Source: Microbacterium algeriense
GTDB taxonomy: Bacteria > Actinomycetota > Actinomycetes > Actinomycetales > Microbacteriaceae
DNA length: 64,000 nucleotides
Assembly: GCF_008868005.1 (NCBI RefSeq)
Contig: NZ_WAAO01000002.1
Span: forward strand, 62,001-126,000
Direction: 5' to 3'
The notes beneath the pieces were generated by a model that saw nothing but the letters and a program-made list of their open reading frames with translations, ran no database searches and was not told where the DNA came from. This document shows, one piece after another, positions 8,476 through 18,200 of the stretch (within the stretch, counting starts at the first letter, position 1; each line of letters begins with the position of its first letter). The position numbers were made by a program, and so were the translations under genes.

Positions 8476-9531
8476 ATGACCCCAGAGCATCCGACCGAGA
8501 CGTCGCTTCGTCGCCGGGAACCCTCGATGGAAGACGTGGCCAGGGAAGCCGGGGTCTCCGGTCAGACGGTGTCGCGTGTCGTGAATGCCAGGGGATACGT
8601 GGGCGCCGCCACGCGCGAGCGCGTCGAGGCCGCGATGCAGCGCCTCGGGTATCGGCCGAACAGCGCCGCCCGGGCGCTGCGCTCAGGACGATTCCGCACC
8701 ATCGGCGTCGTGATGTTCTCGTTCAGCTCCTACGGCAATCAGCGCACGCTCGACGCGATCGCGGTGCGCGCCGCGCAGCTCGGCTACGCCCTGACCCTCA
8801 TCCCGGTCGAGTCCACCGCCGGCGAGACCGTGGCAGGAGCGTTCCGGCGTCTCGAGGAGCACGCGGTCGACGGCATCATCATCGTGATCGAGGCGCACCA
8901 GCTCGATGAGGCGGACATCGAGATCCCCGAGGCCCTCCCGGTCGTGTTCGTGGACTCGAACCGCGCGGAGACCCACCCGTTCGTCGACACCGATCAGGCC
9001 CAGGGGGCTCGGCTCGCGACCGAGCACCTCCTCGAACTCGGCCACGACACCGTCTGGCACGTCGCCGGCCCCGCACGCTCGTACTCCGCGGAGAGGCGTC
9101 GGGAAGCCTGGCAGCAGACCCTCGAGGCACACGGGCGTGAAGTGCCGGAGCCGCTGTCGGGGGACTGGACCGCCGCGTCGGGCTATGCCGCGGGCCGAGC
9201 GCTGCGCGAGCTCGACGACGTCACCGCCGTCTTCGTCGCGAACGACCAGATGGCGATCGGAGTGCTGCGGGCCTTCCGCGAAGTCGGGCGCGCGGTGCCG
9301 GAGGACGTCAGCATCGTCGGGTTCGACGGGCTGCCGGACGCCGCGCAGCTGTGGCCACCGCTCACGACCGTTCAGCAGCATCCTGAGCGCGTCGGCGCTC
9401 TCGCCGTGGACGCGCTGCTGGCCGAACTGGACGGCGCGGGACGACGGCAGACGCCCCTGGTCGCCACCGAGCTCATCGTGCGGGAGAGCACGGCAGCGCC
9501 GAAGGGCGGGCGCGGGATCAGCGCCAGATGA
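8476..9531 (+). CDS. LacI-family regulator of the galactoside locus
   Basis: A 351-residue LacI/GalR repressor. The helix-turn-helix is at about residues 15-40 (MEDVAREAGVSGQTVSRVVN) followed by the hinge YRPNSAARALRSG, then a periplasmic-binding-protein-like sensor domain ending in VSIVGFDGLPDA and a PLTTVQQHPERVG segment. It is divergent from the sugar ABC operon and shares the operator region. The ATG at 8476 was chosen for its AGGGG at ten bases; in-frame ATG (8458) and GTG (8470) codons lie upstream. The 3' end overlaps the convergent membrane-protein gene by 14 bases. Confidence 0.92.
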   Translation: MTPEHPTETSLRRREPSMEDVAREAGVSGQTVSRVVNARGYVGAATRERVEAAMQRLGYRPNSAARALRSGRFRTIGVVMFSFSSYGNQRTLDAIAVRAAQLGYALTLIPVESTAGETVAGAFRRLEEHAVDGIIIVIEAHQLDEADIEIPEALPVVFVDSNRAETHPFVDTDQAQGARLATEHLLELGHDTVWHVAGPARSYSAERRREAWQQTLEAHGREVPEPLSGDWTAASGYAAGRALRELDDVTAVFVANDQMAIGVLRAFREVGRAVPEDVSIVGFDGLPDAAQLWPPLTTVQQHPERVGALAVDALLAELDGAGRRQTPLVATELIVRESTAAPKGGRGISAR

Positions 9532-9871
9532 CGGCGAGGCCTGCGTTCAGCAGCGCGAGGATGCCGATGAGCCAGAACACGGCGGGGGGCACCGCCGCAC
9601 CGCGCTTCTGACGCGCGGAGCCGATGCCCAGCAGGGCGCCGATGATCAGCAGGACGACGAGCTTCACGCCGATCTTGACGTAGTTCAGGTCGTATTCGAT
9701 GCCCCACGGAGCGGCCAGAGCGAGGCCGGCGACACCGGCGATCGCCAGACCGTAGTCCATGATCCTGGTGATCTGACGCTTGCCGCCGAACGCCTGTGCG
9801 GCCCACGCTCCGAAGAGCACGGCGAAGCCGATCAGGTGGATGAACACGACAATATGACGCAGGATCTCCAT
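9518..9871 (-). CDS. Small four-helix membrane protein
   Basis: A 117-residue protein with four predicted membrane helices (about 5-25, 40-56, 65-85, 95-115) separated by short basic loops. It resembles short uncharacterised integral membrane proteins of actinobacteria; I cannot assign a function. A TACGGT hexamer lies exactly six bases before the ATG (9878-9883 on the minus strand), predicting a leaderless transcript. It is convergent with the LacI gene. Confidence 0.75.
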   Translation of the reverse strand: MEILRHIVVFIHLIGFAVLFGAWAAQAFGGKRQITRIMDYGLAIAGVAGLALAAPWGIEYDLNYVKIGVKLVVLLIIGALLGIGSARQKRGAAVPPAVFWLIGILALLNAGLAVIWR

Positions 9872-9924
9872 GTCCTCACCGTAGAAGTCGAGGGCTCTCC
9901 TGCGCTAGCAAGGGCAGGCTGACC

Positions 9925-10398
9925 TCAGCCGCGAAGCTCCCGGATCACGAGCGCCGTCCGCAGCGCGGCATCCGCGGCCTCGGCACCCTTGTCCTCCTTG
10001 GAGCCTTCCAGCCCCGCACGGTCGAGCCCCTGCTGCTCATCATCCAGAGTGAGCAGTCCGAAGCCGACCGGCTTGCCGGCGTCGAGCGAGACGCGCGTCA
10101 GGCCGTCGGTCGCGGCGGAGGACACGTACTCGAAGTGCGGAGTGCCGCCGCGGATGATGACGCCCAGCGCGACCACCGCGTCCGCTCCGCCGGCGAAGGC
10201 GGCCTGCGCGGCGACCGCGAGCTCGAACGAGCCCGGAACCCGCACGACGCGGGACGTGGCGTGCGCCTCGTCCAGCACGCGCTGCGCACCGGCGATCAGG
10301 CCGTCGGAGATCGTCTCATGCCATGTGCCCGCGATCACCACGACGTTCAGCCCGCGTCCGTCGATGCTGCCGGTATTCGGTGCTCCTGCGCCGCTCAT
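9925..10398 (-). CDS. ribH: 6,7-dimethyl-8-ribityllumazine synthase
   Basis: A 157-residue lumazine synthase, which condenses 5-amino-6-ribitylamino-uracil with dihydroxybutanone phosphate in the penultimate step of riboflavin synthesis. Family landmarks are the N-terminal strand VVVIAGTWHETISDGL, the phosphate-binding VPGSFELAVAAQ, the ALGVIIRGGTPHFEYV active-site block with His, and FGLLTLDDEQQ near the C-terminus. It is the last gene of the rib operon; its ATG overlaps the ribBA stop by four bases. Confidence 0.96.
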   Translation of the reverse strand: MSGAGAPNTGSIDGRGLNVVVIAGTWHETISDGLIAGAQRVLDEAHATSRVVRVPGSFELAVAAQAAFAGGADAVVALGVIIRGGTPHFEYVSSAATDGLTRVSLDAGKPVGFGLLTLDDEQQGLDRAGLEGSKEDKGAEAADAALRTALVIRELRG

Positions 10399-11663
10399 TC
10401 CTCGTCCTTTCCGTGGGCGAGCGCCGCTGCGAGCTCCGCTTCGCCGATGATGTGACCCATCCGGTCACGCTTGGTCTCCAGATACTGGTGGTTGTTCGGG
10501 CCGACGCCCACGATCAGCGGCACCTGCTCGATCACGTCGAGACCGAGCTCGCGCAGCTGATTCACCTTGTCGGTGTTGTTCGTGAGCAGACGCACCTTCG
10601 TCACGCCGAGGTCGGCGAGGATCCCGGCCGCAGCGGCGTAGTCGCGCGCATCGGCCGGCAGTCCGAGTGCGAGGTTCGCGTCGACGGTGTCGAGCCCCTC
10701 CTCCTGCAGGCTGTATGCGCGCAGCTTGTTGATGAGGCCGATCCCTCGTCCTTCGTGTCCGCGCATGTAGATGACGATGCCGCCATCCTGTTCGATCGCG
10801 TCGAGCGCGGCGTCGAGCTGCGGGCCACACTCGCACTTCAGGGATCCGAAGGCCTCTCCGGTCAGGCACTCGGAGTGCACGCGCACGAGCGCCGTGTCTC
10901 CGGGTTCGCCGGACACGACGGCGATGTGATCCGTGCCGGTGACCCTGTCCTTGTAGGCGAGGAAGCGGAACACGCCGTGGTCGGTCGGAACCGTGGCGTC
11001 GGCGCGCAGGCTCACCCGACGGCCGCGGTGGGCGGACGGGGTCGCGCCGTCCGGGTCGATCTCGTTCAGGTGGGCGATGAGCTGCTCGATCGTGATGACC
11101 GGCACGCCGTCGCGGGCGCCGAGCTCGAGCAGTCCGGGAAGGCGCATCATGCTGCCGTCCTCGGCCACGACCTCGGCGATCGCGCCGACCGGTCGGAGTC
11201 CGGCGAGCTTCATCAGCTCGACCGCGGCCTCGGTGTGGCCGCTGCGCTCGCGCACACCGCCGTCCACGGCACGCAGGGGCAGCACGTGGCCGGGGCGGAT
11301 GATGCTGGTGGCCGTCGACCCGGGGTCCGCGAGCACGTTGAGCGTGTGGGCGCGATCGTGGGCGCTGATGCCGGTCGTGACGCCCTCCGCCGCATCGACG
11401 CTCACGGTGTAGGCGGTGGAGCGGGCGTCCTCGCTGGCGGCCACCATGGGGGGCAGGTTCAACTGATCGGCGAGGTCGGTCGGCATCGGGGCGCAGATGA
11501 ATCCCGAGGACCAGCGCACGGTCCAGGCCACCCATTCGGGCGTCGCGAGCTCGGCGGAGAGCACGACATCGCCCTCGTTCTCGCGGTTCTCGTCGTCGGC
11601 GACGAGGACGGGGCGCCCCGCGCGCAGCGCGTCCAGGGCTTCGGGGATCGTGGAAAGGCTCAT
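10395..11663 (-). CDS. ribBA: Bifunctional DHBP synthase / GTP cyclohydrolase II
   Basis: A 422-residue fusion. Residues about 1-205 are the RibB part (DDENRENEGDVV metal and substrate motif; RSGHTEAAVELMKLAG), which makes dihydroxybutanone phosphate from ribulose 5-phosphate. Residues about 210-415 are RibA, GTP cyclohydrolase II, with zinc ligands in the Cys-rich stretch HSECLTGEAFGSLKCECG and the catalytic YMRGHEGRGIGL. The two activities supply both riboflavin precursors. The gene overlaps ribE and ribH by ATGA junctions; the longer open frame upstream runs into ribE and was rejected. Confidence 0.96.
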   Translation of the reverse strand: MSLSTIPEALDALRAGRPVLVADDENRENEGDVVLSAELATPEWVAWTVRWSSGFICAPMPTDLADQLNLPPMVAASEDARSTAYTVSVDAAEGVTTGISAHDRAHTLNVLADPGSTATSIIRPGHVLPLRAVDGGVRERSGHTEAAVELMKLAGLRPVGAIAEVVAEDGSMMRLPGLLELGARDGVPVITIEQLIAHLNEIDPDGATPSAHRGRRVSLRADATVPTDHGVFRFLAYKDRVTGTDHIAVVSGEPGDTALVRVHSECLTGEAFGSLKCECGPQLDAALDAIEQDGGIVIYMRGHEGRGIGLINKLRAYSLQEEGLDTVDANLALGLPADARDYAAAAGILADLGVTKVRLLTNNTDKVNQLRELGLDVIEQVPLIVGVGPNNHQYLETKRDRMGHIIGEAELAAALAHGKDEE

Positions 11664-12337
11664 CGCGAGCCTCCTTCCGGTGCGGCGCGGAACGCGAGCA
11701 GCCGCTCCACGTGACGCGCGAGGATGTCCGTCTCCAGGTTGACGCGGTCGCCGACGGCGCGGAGTCCCAGCGTGGTCGCGGCGAGCGTCTCCGGGATCAG
11801 GGAGACCTCGAACCAGTGTCCGTCCTGGGTCCCTGAGCCGTCCTGGGTCCCTGAGCCGTCCTGGGTCCCTGAGCTTGTCGAAGGGCTCACAGCGCTCACC
11901 GTCAGGGAGGTGCCGTCGACCGAGATGGACCCCTTGTCGACGACCAGGGGAGCGAGGTCGGCGGGAAGGCTGATGCGCAGCACGCTCCACTGGGCGCCGG
12001 GGCGCACCTCGAGCACGTCGCCTGTGCCATCGACGTGGCCCTGCACGATGTGTCCGCCCAGCCGCGCACCGACGGGCATCGCCTTCTCGATATTGACCCT
12101 GGTGCCGATCGTCGCGGAGCCGATCGCCGAGACGTCGAGCGTCTGCTTCATGACATCAGCGTCGAAGGTGTCGGCCGTCGAGCCCACCACCGTCAGGCAC
12201 ACGCCGGAGACCGCGATGGACTCTCCGTGCACGGCATCCGCCGCGGCCCGCGGCGCACGGACGGTGAGGCGCCAGCCGTCACCCGAGGGCGCGACCGCCG
12301 TGATCTCGCCCATCTCCTCGATGATTCCGGTGAACAT
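11660..12337 (-). CDS. ribE: Riboflavin synthase alpha chain with repeat insertion
   Basis: A 225-residue riboflavin synthase, which dismutates two lumazines to riboflavin. It begins MFTGIIEEMG and contains two lumazine-binding halves (GGHIVQGHVDG; VDKGSISVDGTSLTV). Between the second-half motif and HWFEVSLIPET sits a low-complexity segment at about residues 150-172, with GTQDGS repeated, encoded by a dispersed DNA repeat (11821-11885). The insertion is in frame and at a surface-loop position, so the enzyme is probably functional. The ATG overlaps the ribD stop by one base. Confidence 0.95.
   Translation of the reverse strand: MFTGIIEEMGEITAVAPSGDGWRLTVRAPRAAADAVHGESIAVSGVCLTVVGSTADTFDADVMKQTLDVSAIGSATIGTRVNIEKAMPVGARLGGHIVQGHVDGTGDVLEVRPGAQWSVLRISLPADLAPLVVDKGSISVDGTSLTVSAVSPSTSSGTQDGSGTQDGSGTQDGHWFEVSLIPETLAATTLGLRAVGDRVNLETDILARHVERLLAFRAAPEGGSR
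11821..11885 (-). repeat. Tandem 18-bp repeat inside ribE
   Basis: Three perfect copies of an 18-base unit (11821-11838, 11839-11856, 11857-11874) followed by TTGTCGAAGGG. The core CCCTGAGCTTGTCGAAGGG is the same element found three times inside ppc at 23481-23597. On the coding strand both copies are read in the same frame as PSTSSGTQ. Confidence 0.9.
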
Positions 12338-13380
12338 CAGGCGGCTCCTTCGTTGTGCGATTCGTTCTCTTCCGCAGGGCGCGCGACCACGAGCAGGTCG
12401 TCGCCGAGCGGAACCCATCCGTCGACCGTCAGCCGACGCGCTGCGGCGATCGAGGGGACGCCGATATCGGTGAGGGCGAGGCGTTCACCTCCGAGCAGGA
12501 CCGGCGCGATGTAAGCGAGCACCTGATCTGCGAGTCCTGCGGCGAGGAAGGCGCTGGCCAGCGTGGGGCCGCCTTCCACGAACAGGCGCTGGATGCCGCG
12601 ACCGTGCAGATCGGCCATCACCGCTGCGAGGTCGTGCGTGTCGAAGAAGAGCGGGGGGTGCGGATGCCGATGCACAGCGGCGTCTTCCGGCGTCGAACGC
12701 GTCCCGATCACCACCGGCACGGGTTGGTGCGGGAGCAGTGTGTCGCCGTCGCGGGCGGTGAGCGCGGGGTCGTCGGCGAGAACGGTCCCGGTGCCGACCG
12801 CGATGGCGTCGGCCTCGGCACGGCGTCGGTGCACGTCGGCTCGGGCGACGGGACCGGTGATCCACTGGCTCGAACCGTCGGCGGCGGCGGCACGGCCGTC
12901 CAGACTCTGCGCCCACTTGACGGTGACGTGCGGGCGTCCGAGGCGCTGGGCCGTGAGCCAGCCCTCGATCAGTGCGCCAGCGGCGTCCGCCTGCTCGCCG
13001 GACTCCACCTCGACCCCGGCGGCGCGCAGCCGCTCGGCCCCGCCGCCCGACACGGCGCCCGGGTCGTCGAGGGCGTAGACGACGCGGGCGACGCCGGCCT
13101 CGATCAGCGCGACGGCGCAGGGACCGGTGCGCCCGGTGTGGTTGCAGGGCTCGAGCGTCACGACAGCGGTGGCACCGTGCGCCGCCCCCGGGGCCAGCTT
13201 CGACAGGGCGTCGACCTCCGCGTGCGGAGTGCCCGCACCGCGGTGCCAGCCCTCGGCCAGAACATCGCCGGTGGAGGAGAGGATGACCGCGCCGACCTGC
13301 GGGTTCGCTCCGCGCGGCCCCCGGGCGGCGAGCTCGAGCGCGCGACTCATCGCGGTGCGCTCTGCCGCATTCACTGCCAT
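12337..13380 (-). CDS. ribD: Bifunctional riboflavin deaminase/reductase
   Basis: A 347-residue RibD. The N-terminal deaminase domain has the zinc motif THAEVDAL (HAE) and EPCNHTGRTGPC (PCxxxGxxxPC). The C-terminal reductase domain from about residue 145 carries VKWAQSLDGRAA, SSQWITG and the FVEGGPTLASAFL substrate site. It performs steps two and three of riboflavin synthesis. It is the first gene of ribD-ribE-ribBA-ribH; AGGAGG lies eight bases before the ATG, and an FMN riboswitch fills the leader. Confidence 0.96.
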   Translation of the reverse strand: MAVNAAERTAMSRALELAARGPRGANPQVGAVILSSTGDVLAEGWHRGAGTPHAEVDALSKLAPGAAHGATAVVTLEPCNHTGRTGPCAVALIEAGVARVVYALDDPGAVSGGGAERLRAAGVEVESGEQADAAGALIEGWLTAQRLGRPHVTVKWAQSLDGRAAAADGSSQWITGPVARADVHRRRAEADAIAVGTGTVLADDPALTARDGDTLLPHQPVPVVIGTRSTPEDAAVHRHPHPPLFFDTHDLAAVMADLHGRGIQRLFVEGGPTLASAFLAAGLADQVLAYIAPVLLGGERLALTDIGVPSIAAARRLTVDGWVPLGDDLLVVARPAEENESHNEGAA

Positions 13381-13445
13381 CCGTCGTCCTCCTCTGAGGC
13401 TCCGGGGTCGAGCGGGGATGGCGGAACGGACGCACGGATGCGTCT

Positions 13446-13586
13446 CGTGCTGCCTCCCTTCCGGACTAGCGAGGTCTCCCTCGCATCACCGTCGGTCCCG
13501 GAATTCCACCGGATCGGCATCCCGATCTCTCGAGACGCTCGCGGACTGTCACCGCCGGTTCGGATTCTCACCGACCCCGGAGCACG
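13446..13586 (-). promoter_or_regulatory. FMN riboswitch (RFN element)
   Basis: The minus strand carries the conserved RFN blocks in order: GGGGTCGGTGAGAATCCG, AACCGGCGGTGACAGTCCGC, CCGGTGGAATTCCGGGACCG, ACGGTGATGCGAGGGAGACC and TAGTCCGGAAGGGAGG. The closing P1 helix pairs CGTGCT (13581-13586) with AGCACG (13446-13451). The 3' P1 strand can also pair with CGTGC at 13432-13436, which would give mutually exclusive folds. FMN binding is expected to reduce expression of the rib operon. Sixty-five bases separate the aptamer from the ribD ATG. Confidence 0.95.
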
Positions 13587-13664
13587 TTGTTGCTCTGAGT
13601 GTACTCAACGCGTCTGCGCAGATTTCATTCCAAGACATGGAACTGCGCCACGCCGGGCTGCCGG

Positions 13665-14528
13665 TCACTTGAGCAGGCGGGAGAGCCGGCGGTCCGCGAG
13701 GACCTTGCCGCCCGTCTGGCAGGTCGGGCAGTACTCGAGGGAGCGGTCGGCGAAGAACACGCTGCGGATCGTGTCCCCGCACACCGGGCAGGTCTCACCG
13801 CGGCGCGCATGCACCTGCATTCCGCGCCGTTTGGCGTCTTTGAGGTCAGCGGGCGGCTTGCCCGAGGCCGCCGCGACGGCATCGGTCAGGGTGGTGCGCA
13901 TCGCGTCATACAGCCGCTCGACGTCGGCCCCGTCGAGGTTCCCGGCGATCGCGTACGGTGACATGCGCGCGGCATGCAGGATCTCGTCGGAGTATGCGTT
14001 GCCGATCCCGGCGATCACGGCCTGGTCGCGCAGCAGGCCCTTGATCTGCATCCGCCGATCGGTCAGCAGGGCCGAGAAGGCATCCAGGGTGAAGTCGGCG
14101 GCGAGCGGGTCGGGCCCGAGCCGGGCGATGCCGGGAACCTCCTGCGGGTCGCGGACGACGTAGACGGCGAGCGACTTCTTGGTGCCGGCCTCGGTCAGAT
14201 CGAATCCGCTGCCGTCGTCGAGCGCCACCCGCAGCGCGATCGGCGACTTGCCCGGCTTGATGAGCGTCGTGGGCAGGGCGTCGTACCAGCGCAGCCAGCC
14301 CGCCTTGGCGAGGTGGAACACCAGATGCAGGTCGTCGCCGCAGGAGAGGACGAGGAACTTGCCCTGTCGCGTGGACGCCGTGATCGTCGCGCCGTACAGG
14401 GCCGTGTTCGGTGGGTCGTAGGTCTTCAGTGCCGCGATCGCGCCCACGTTCGTGCGCGTGATGGTTCGTCCGACCGCGCGCTCCGCGAGGAACGCAGCGA
14501 GTCCCTGGACCTCCGGCATCTCGGGCAT
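13665..14528 (-). CDS. Fpg/Nei-family DNA glycosylase/AP lyase
   Basis: A 287-residue base-excision-repair glycosylase. The mature N-terminus PEMPEVQG supplies the catalytic Pro2 and Glu3, which fixes the first ATG as the start. A helix-two-turn-helix region follows (LLRDQAVIAGIGNAYSDEIL) and the C-terminal zinc finger CPVCGDTIRSVFF...YCPTC completes the fold. The family removes oxidised purines or pyrimidines and nicks the strand by beta elimination. The divergence of the N-terminal domain from classic Fpg leaves the preferred lesion open. A CAGGAT hexamer is six bases before the ATG. Confidence 0.92.
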   Translation of the reverse strand: MPEMPEVQGLAAFLAERAVGRTITRTNVGAIAALKTYDPPNTALYGATITASTRQGKFLVLSCGDDLHLVFHLAKAGWLRWYDALPTTLIKPGKSPIALRVALDDGSGFDLTEAGTKKSLAVYVVRDPQEVPGIARLGPDPLAADFTLDAFSALLTDRRMQIKGLLRDQAVIAGIGNAYSDEILHAARMSPYAIAGNLDGADVERLYDAMRTTLTDAVAAASGKPPADLKDAKRRGMQVHARRGETCPVCGDTIRSVFFADRSLEYCPTCQTGGKVLADRRLSRLLK

Positions 14529-14588
14529 GCAGCCATCCTGGCATCGAGGTCCGACGCTGTCACGCGACGCGAGGCGGACGCCTCCTCG

Positions 14589-15152
14589 TCAGAGCACGGG
14601 CCAGTCCACCGGGGCGCGGTCGTCGGAAGGGAGGAGACCGGCGATCCAGCCGTCGTCGCGGCCGCGCGGGCTGGTCAGGGCTTGGCGCAGAGTGCCCTCG
14701 AAGCGGAAGCCGAGCGTCCGTGCGGCCCGAGCCGAGGGGATGTTGCCGAGCACGGCCTGCCATCGGATGCGCGCGAGCCCGAGTTCCCCGAATCCCCAGT
14801 CGATCGCTGCGCGGGCGGCTTCGACGGTGTAGCCCTTCCCGCGCGCTTCCGCCGCTATCCAATAGCCCAGCTCGGCCTGACCCCCGGCGTCGTGCGGCGT
14901 GATGTGGTGCAGGCCGACCGTGCCGACCAGCACGCCGTCCGCGAACACGGCCCACACCGCCTGGCTGTCGCTCTCCCACCACTGTGCGACCAGCGAGACG
15001 AAGCCCTCGCCGTCGGCGCGGGTGTACGGACTCGGCACCGGCGTCCACCGCGGGATCTCGGGATCCTGGCACGCGGCGGTGATCGCATCCACGTCCGCCG
15101 CTGTCGGGGCGCGAAGCACGAGACGTTCCGTGGTGAGGACGACCGGTTGCAT
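14589..15152 (-). CDS. GNAT N-acetyltransferase, RimJ/RimL-like
   Basis: A 187-residue acetyltransferase. It starts TERLVLRAPTAADVDAI, as RimJ/RimL-type enzymes do, and has the acetyl-CoA loop segment GYWIAAEARGKGYTVEAARA followed by LGNIPSARAARTLGFRFEG. Substrates range from ribosomal protein N-termini to small amines and are not predictable here. TAGAGT sits six bases before the ATG (15159-15164), predicting a leaderless transcript; the divergent mfd gene 64 bases away has the same arrangement. Confidence 0.88.
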   Translation of the reverse strand: MQPVVLTTERLVLRAPTAADVDAITAACQDPEIPRWTPVPSPYTRADGEGFVSLVAQWWESDSQAVWAVFADGVLVGTVGLHHITPHDAGGQAELGYWIAAEARGKGYTVEAARAAIDWGFGELGLARIRWQAVLGNIPSARAARTLGFRFEGTLRQALTSPRGRDDGWIAGLLPSDDRAPVDWPVL

Positions 15153-15216
15153 CCCTGCACTCTATTCGGACGGGCGGTCCGGCCGGAGTGTCGGCGGGCC
15201 GGACTAGTCTTGTCCG

Positions 15217-18200
15217 GTGACTGTTCCGGGGATTCTGCGCGCCTTGGAAGAGGCGTCTCTTTTTCGTGACGCCCTCGCCTGGGCGCAAACCGACGCCGAC
15301 CTGGGGATGGTCGACGGGCTCGATGCGCCCACGCTCGCAGGGCTGCTGAACAAGCGCGCCGCCGCCGGACAGCCCGCGGCGGTCCTCGCGGTCGTCCCGA
15401 CCGGGCGCCGCGCCGAGACGCTCGCGCTGGCCATGGGGGCGTACCTGCCCGACGCCGACGTCCTCACCTTCCCCGCGTGGGAGACGCTCCCGCACGAGCG
15501 GCTCAGCCCGAGTCCCGACACCGTGGGACAGCGGCTCCAGACGCTGCGCCGCATCGCCGAATGGGAGGGGGAGCACCCGCTCGTGGTCGTGGCCTCCGTG
15601 CGTGCGGCGCTCCAGCCCATCGCCGGCAACCTGGGCGAGATCGAGCCCCTCGAACTGACCGTCGGATCACGCGGCAACGAACTCGACCGGGTCGCGGAGC
15701 AGCTCGTGGAGCGCGCGTACTCCCGGGTCGACATGGTGTCGCGCCGTGGCGAGTTCGCCGTGCGCGGCGGCATCCTCGACGTGTTCCCTCCGACGTCGGA
15801 GCATCCGTTCCGCGTCGAGTTCTTCGGCGACGAGATCGACCAGATCCGGGCGTTCTCCGTCGCCGATCAGCGTTCGCTCCCCGGCGACGTGCCCGGTGTC
15901 GATCTGCCGCCGAGCCGCGAGCTCCTGCTGACCGCGGAGGTCCGTGACCGGGCGCGGGCGCTCATCGGAGGCTTCCCCGCGATCGCCGGGATGCTCGAGA
16001 AGATGGCCGAGGGCATCCCCGTCGAGGGCATGGAATCGCTGCTTCCGGCGGTCGCCGGACCCCTCAAGTCGCTGGTCGAGTATCTGCCGGAGGGCAGTGC
16101 GACCGCCGTGATCGACCCGGAGCGGTCGACGGCCCGCGCCATCACTCTCGGCGACACCAACCGGGAGTTCCTCGACGCGGCCTGGAGCGCCGCGACATCG
16201 GGTGCCTCCGCCCCGATCGATCTGGGCGCCGGAGACTTCCTCACGATCGCCGACCTCCGCGAGGTCGTGCACGACCGGGGCGGCGTCTGGTGGCGGCTCA
16301 GCCCGTTCGGCATCGGCGACGCCGACCCGGAGAGCATCGAGGCCTCCGCCGTCATCCCGTCCTTCCAGGGCAACGTCGACGGGGCGATCGCCTTCGTCGA
16401 CGCCAAGGTCGCCGACGGCTGGCGTGTCGTCGTGATCGCGGCCGGCCACGGACTGGTCGACCGCGCACGCGACGTGCTCTCCGATCGGGGCATCGCCGCC
16501 CGCGTCGTCGAGTCGCTCGAGGATGCACCGGACATCGGGGTCGCGACGCTCGTGACCGGCTCGGTCGAGGCGGGCTTCCAGGTGCCGGAGGCGAAACTCG
16601 CCGTCCTCACCGACAACGAGTTCTACGGCCGCACGATCGGCGGCGACCAGCGCGTCGTCCGCAAGCTCGCTTCGCGGCGCAAGAACGTCGTCGACCCGCT
16701 GCAGCTGAAGCAGGGCGACTACGTCGTGCACGCCACGCACGGCATCGGCCGGTTCGTGGAGATGACGCAGCGCGAAGTCTCGACAGGCGGACGCAACGCC
16801 ACCAAGTCGGTGCGCGACTACCTCGTGCTCGAGTACGCGCCGTCCAAGCGCGGGTATCCCGGCGACAAGCTCTTCGTCCCGACCGACCAGCTCGACGCCC
16901 TCTCCAAGTACGTCGGGGGCGAGGCGCCGACCCTGTCGAAGATGGGCGGCAGCGACTGGGCGCAGGCCAAGGGCAAGGCCCGCAAGGCCGTCCGCGACAT
17001 CGCGGTCGAACTCGTCAAGCTGTACTCGGCGCGCATGAGCGCCAAGGGGCACGCGTTCGGTCCGGACACGCCCTGGCAGCGCGAGCTGGAAGAGGCGTTC
17101 CCGTTCGCGGAGACGCAGGACCAGCTGCAGACGATCGACGAGATCAAGGCCGACATGGAGCGGCCGATCCCGATGGACCGGCTGCTCTCCGGCGACGTGG
17201 GCTTCGGCAAGACCGAGGTCGCGGTGCGGGCCGCGTTCAAGGCGATCCAGGACGGCAAGCAGGTCGCGATGCTCGTGCCGACGACGCTCCTGGTCAAGCA
17301 GCACATGGAGACGTTCACGGAGCGCTTCGCCGGTTTCCCGGTGAAGGTGCGGGCGCTGTCGCGGTTCCAGACCGACAAGGAGGTCCGGCTGACGCTGCAG
17401 GGGCTCCTCGACGGCACGGTCGACATGGTGATCGGCACGCACCGCATCCTCACCGAGCAGGTCATCTTCAAGGACCTGGGCCTGATGATCATCGACGAGG
17501 AGCAGCGGTTCGGCGTCGAGCACAAGGATGCGCTCAAGAAGCTGAAGACCAACGTCGACATCCTCGCCATGAGCGCCACCCCCATCCCGCGCACGCTGGA
17601 GATGGCGGTCACCGGCATCCGCGAGATGTCGACCCTCGCGACGCCGCCGGAGGACCGGCATCCGATCCTCTCGTTCGTCGGACCCCGCAGCGACAAGCAG
17701 ATCGCGGCCGCCATCCGCCGCGAGATCCTCCGCGAGGGGCAGGTGTTCTTCGTGCACAACCGCGTGCAGTCGATCCAGCGCATCGCGGCACAGCTGTCGG
17801 AGCTCGTACCCGAGGCGCGTGTCGCCGTCGCCCACGGGCAGATGGGGGAGCACCAGCTGGAGCAGGTCGTGGACGACTTCTGGGAGCGCAAGTTCGACGT
17901 GCTCGTGTCGACGACGATCATCGAGACCGGCCTCGACATCTCGAACGCGAACACCATCATCATCGACCGCGCGGACAAGTACGGCCTCAGCCAGCTGCAT
18001 CAGCTGCGCGGGCGGGTCGGTCGCGGCCGGGAGCGCGCCTACGCGTACTTCCTCTACGACGAGATGAAGCCGCTGTCCGAGACCGCGGCCGACAGGCTGC
18101 AGACGATCGCGGTGAACAACGAGCTCGGCTCGGGCATGCAGGTCGCGCTGAAGGACCTCGAGCTGCGCGGGGCAGGCAACATGCTCGGCGCGGAGCAGGC

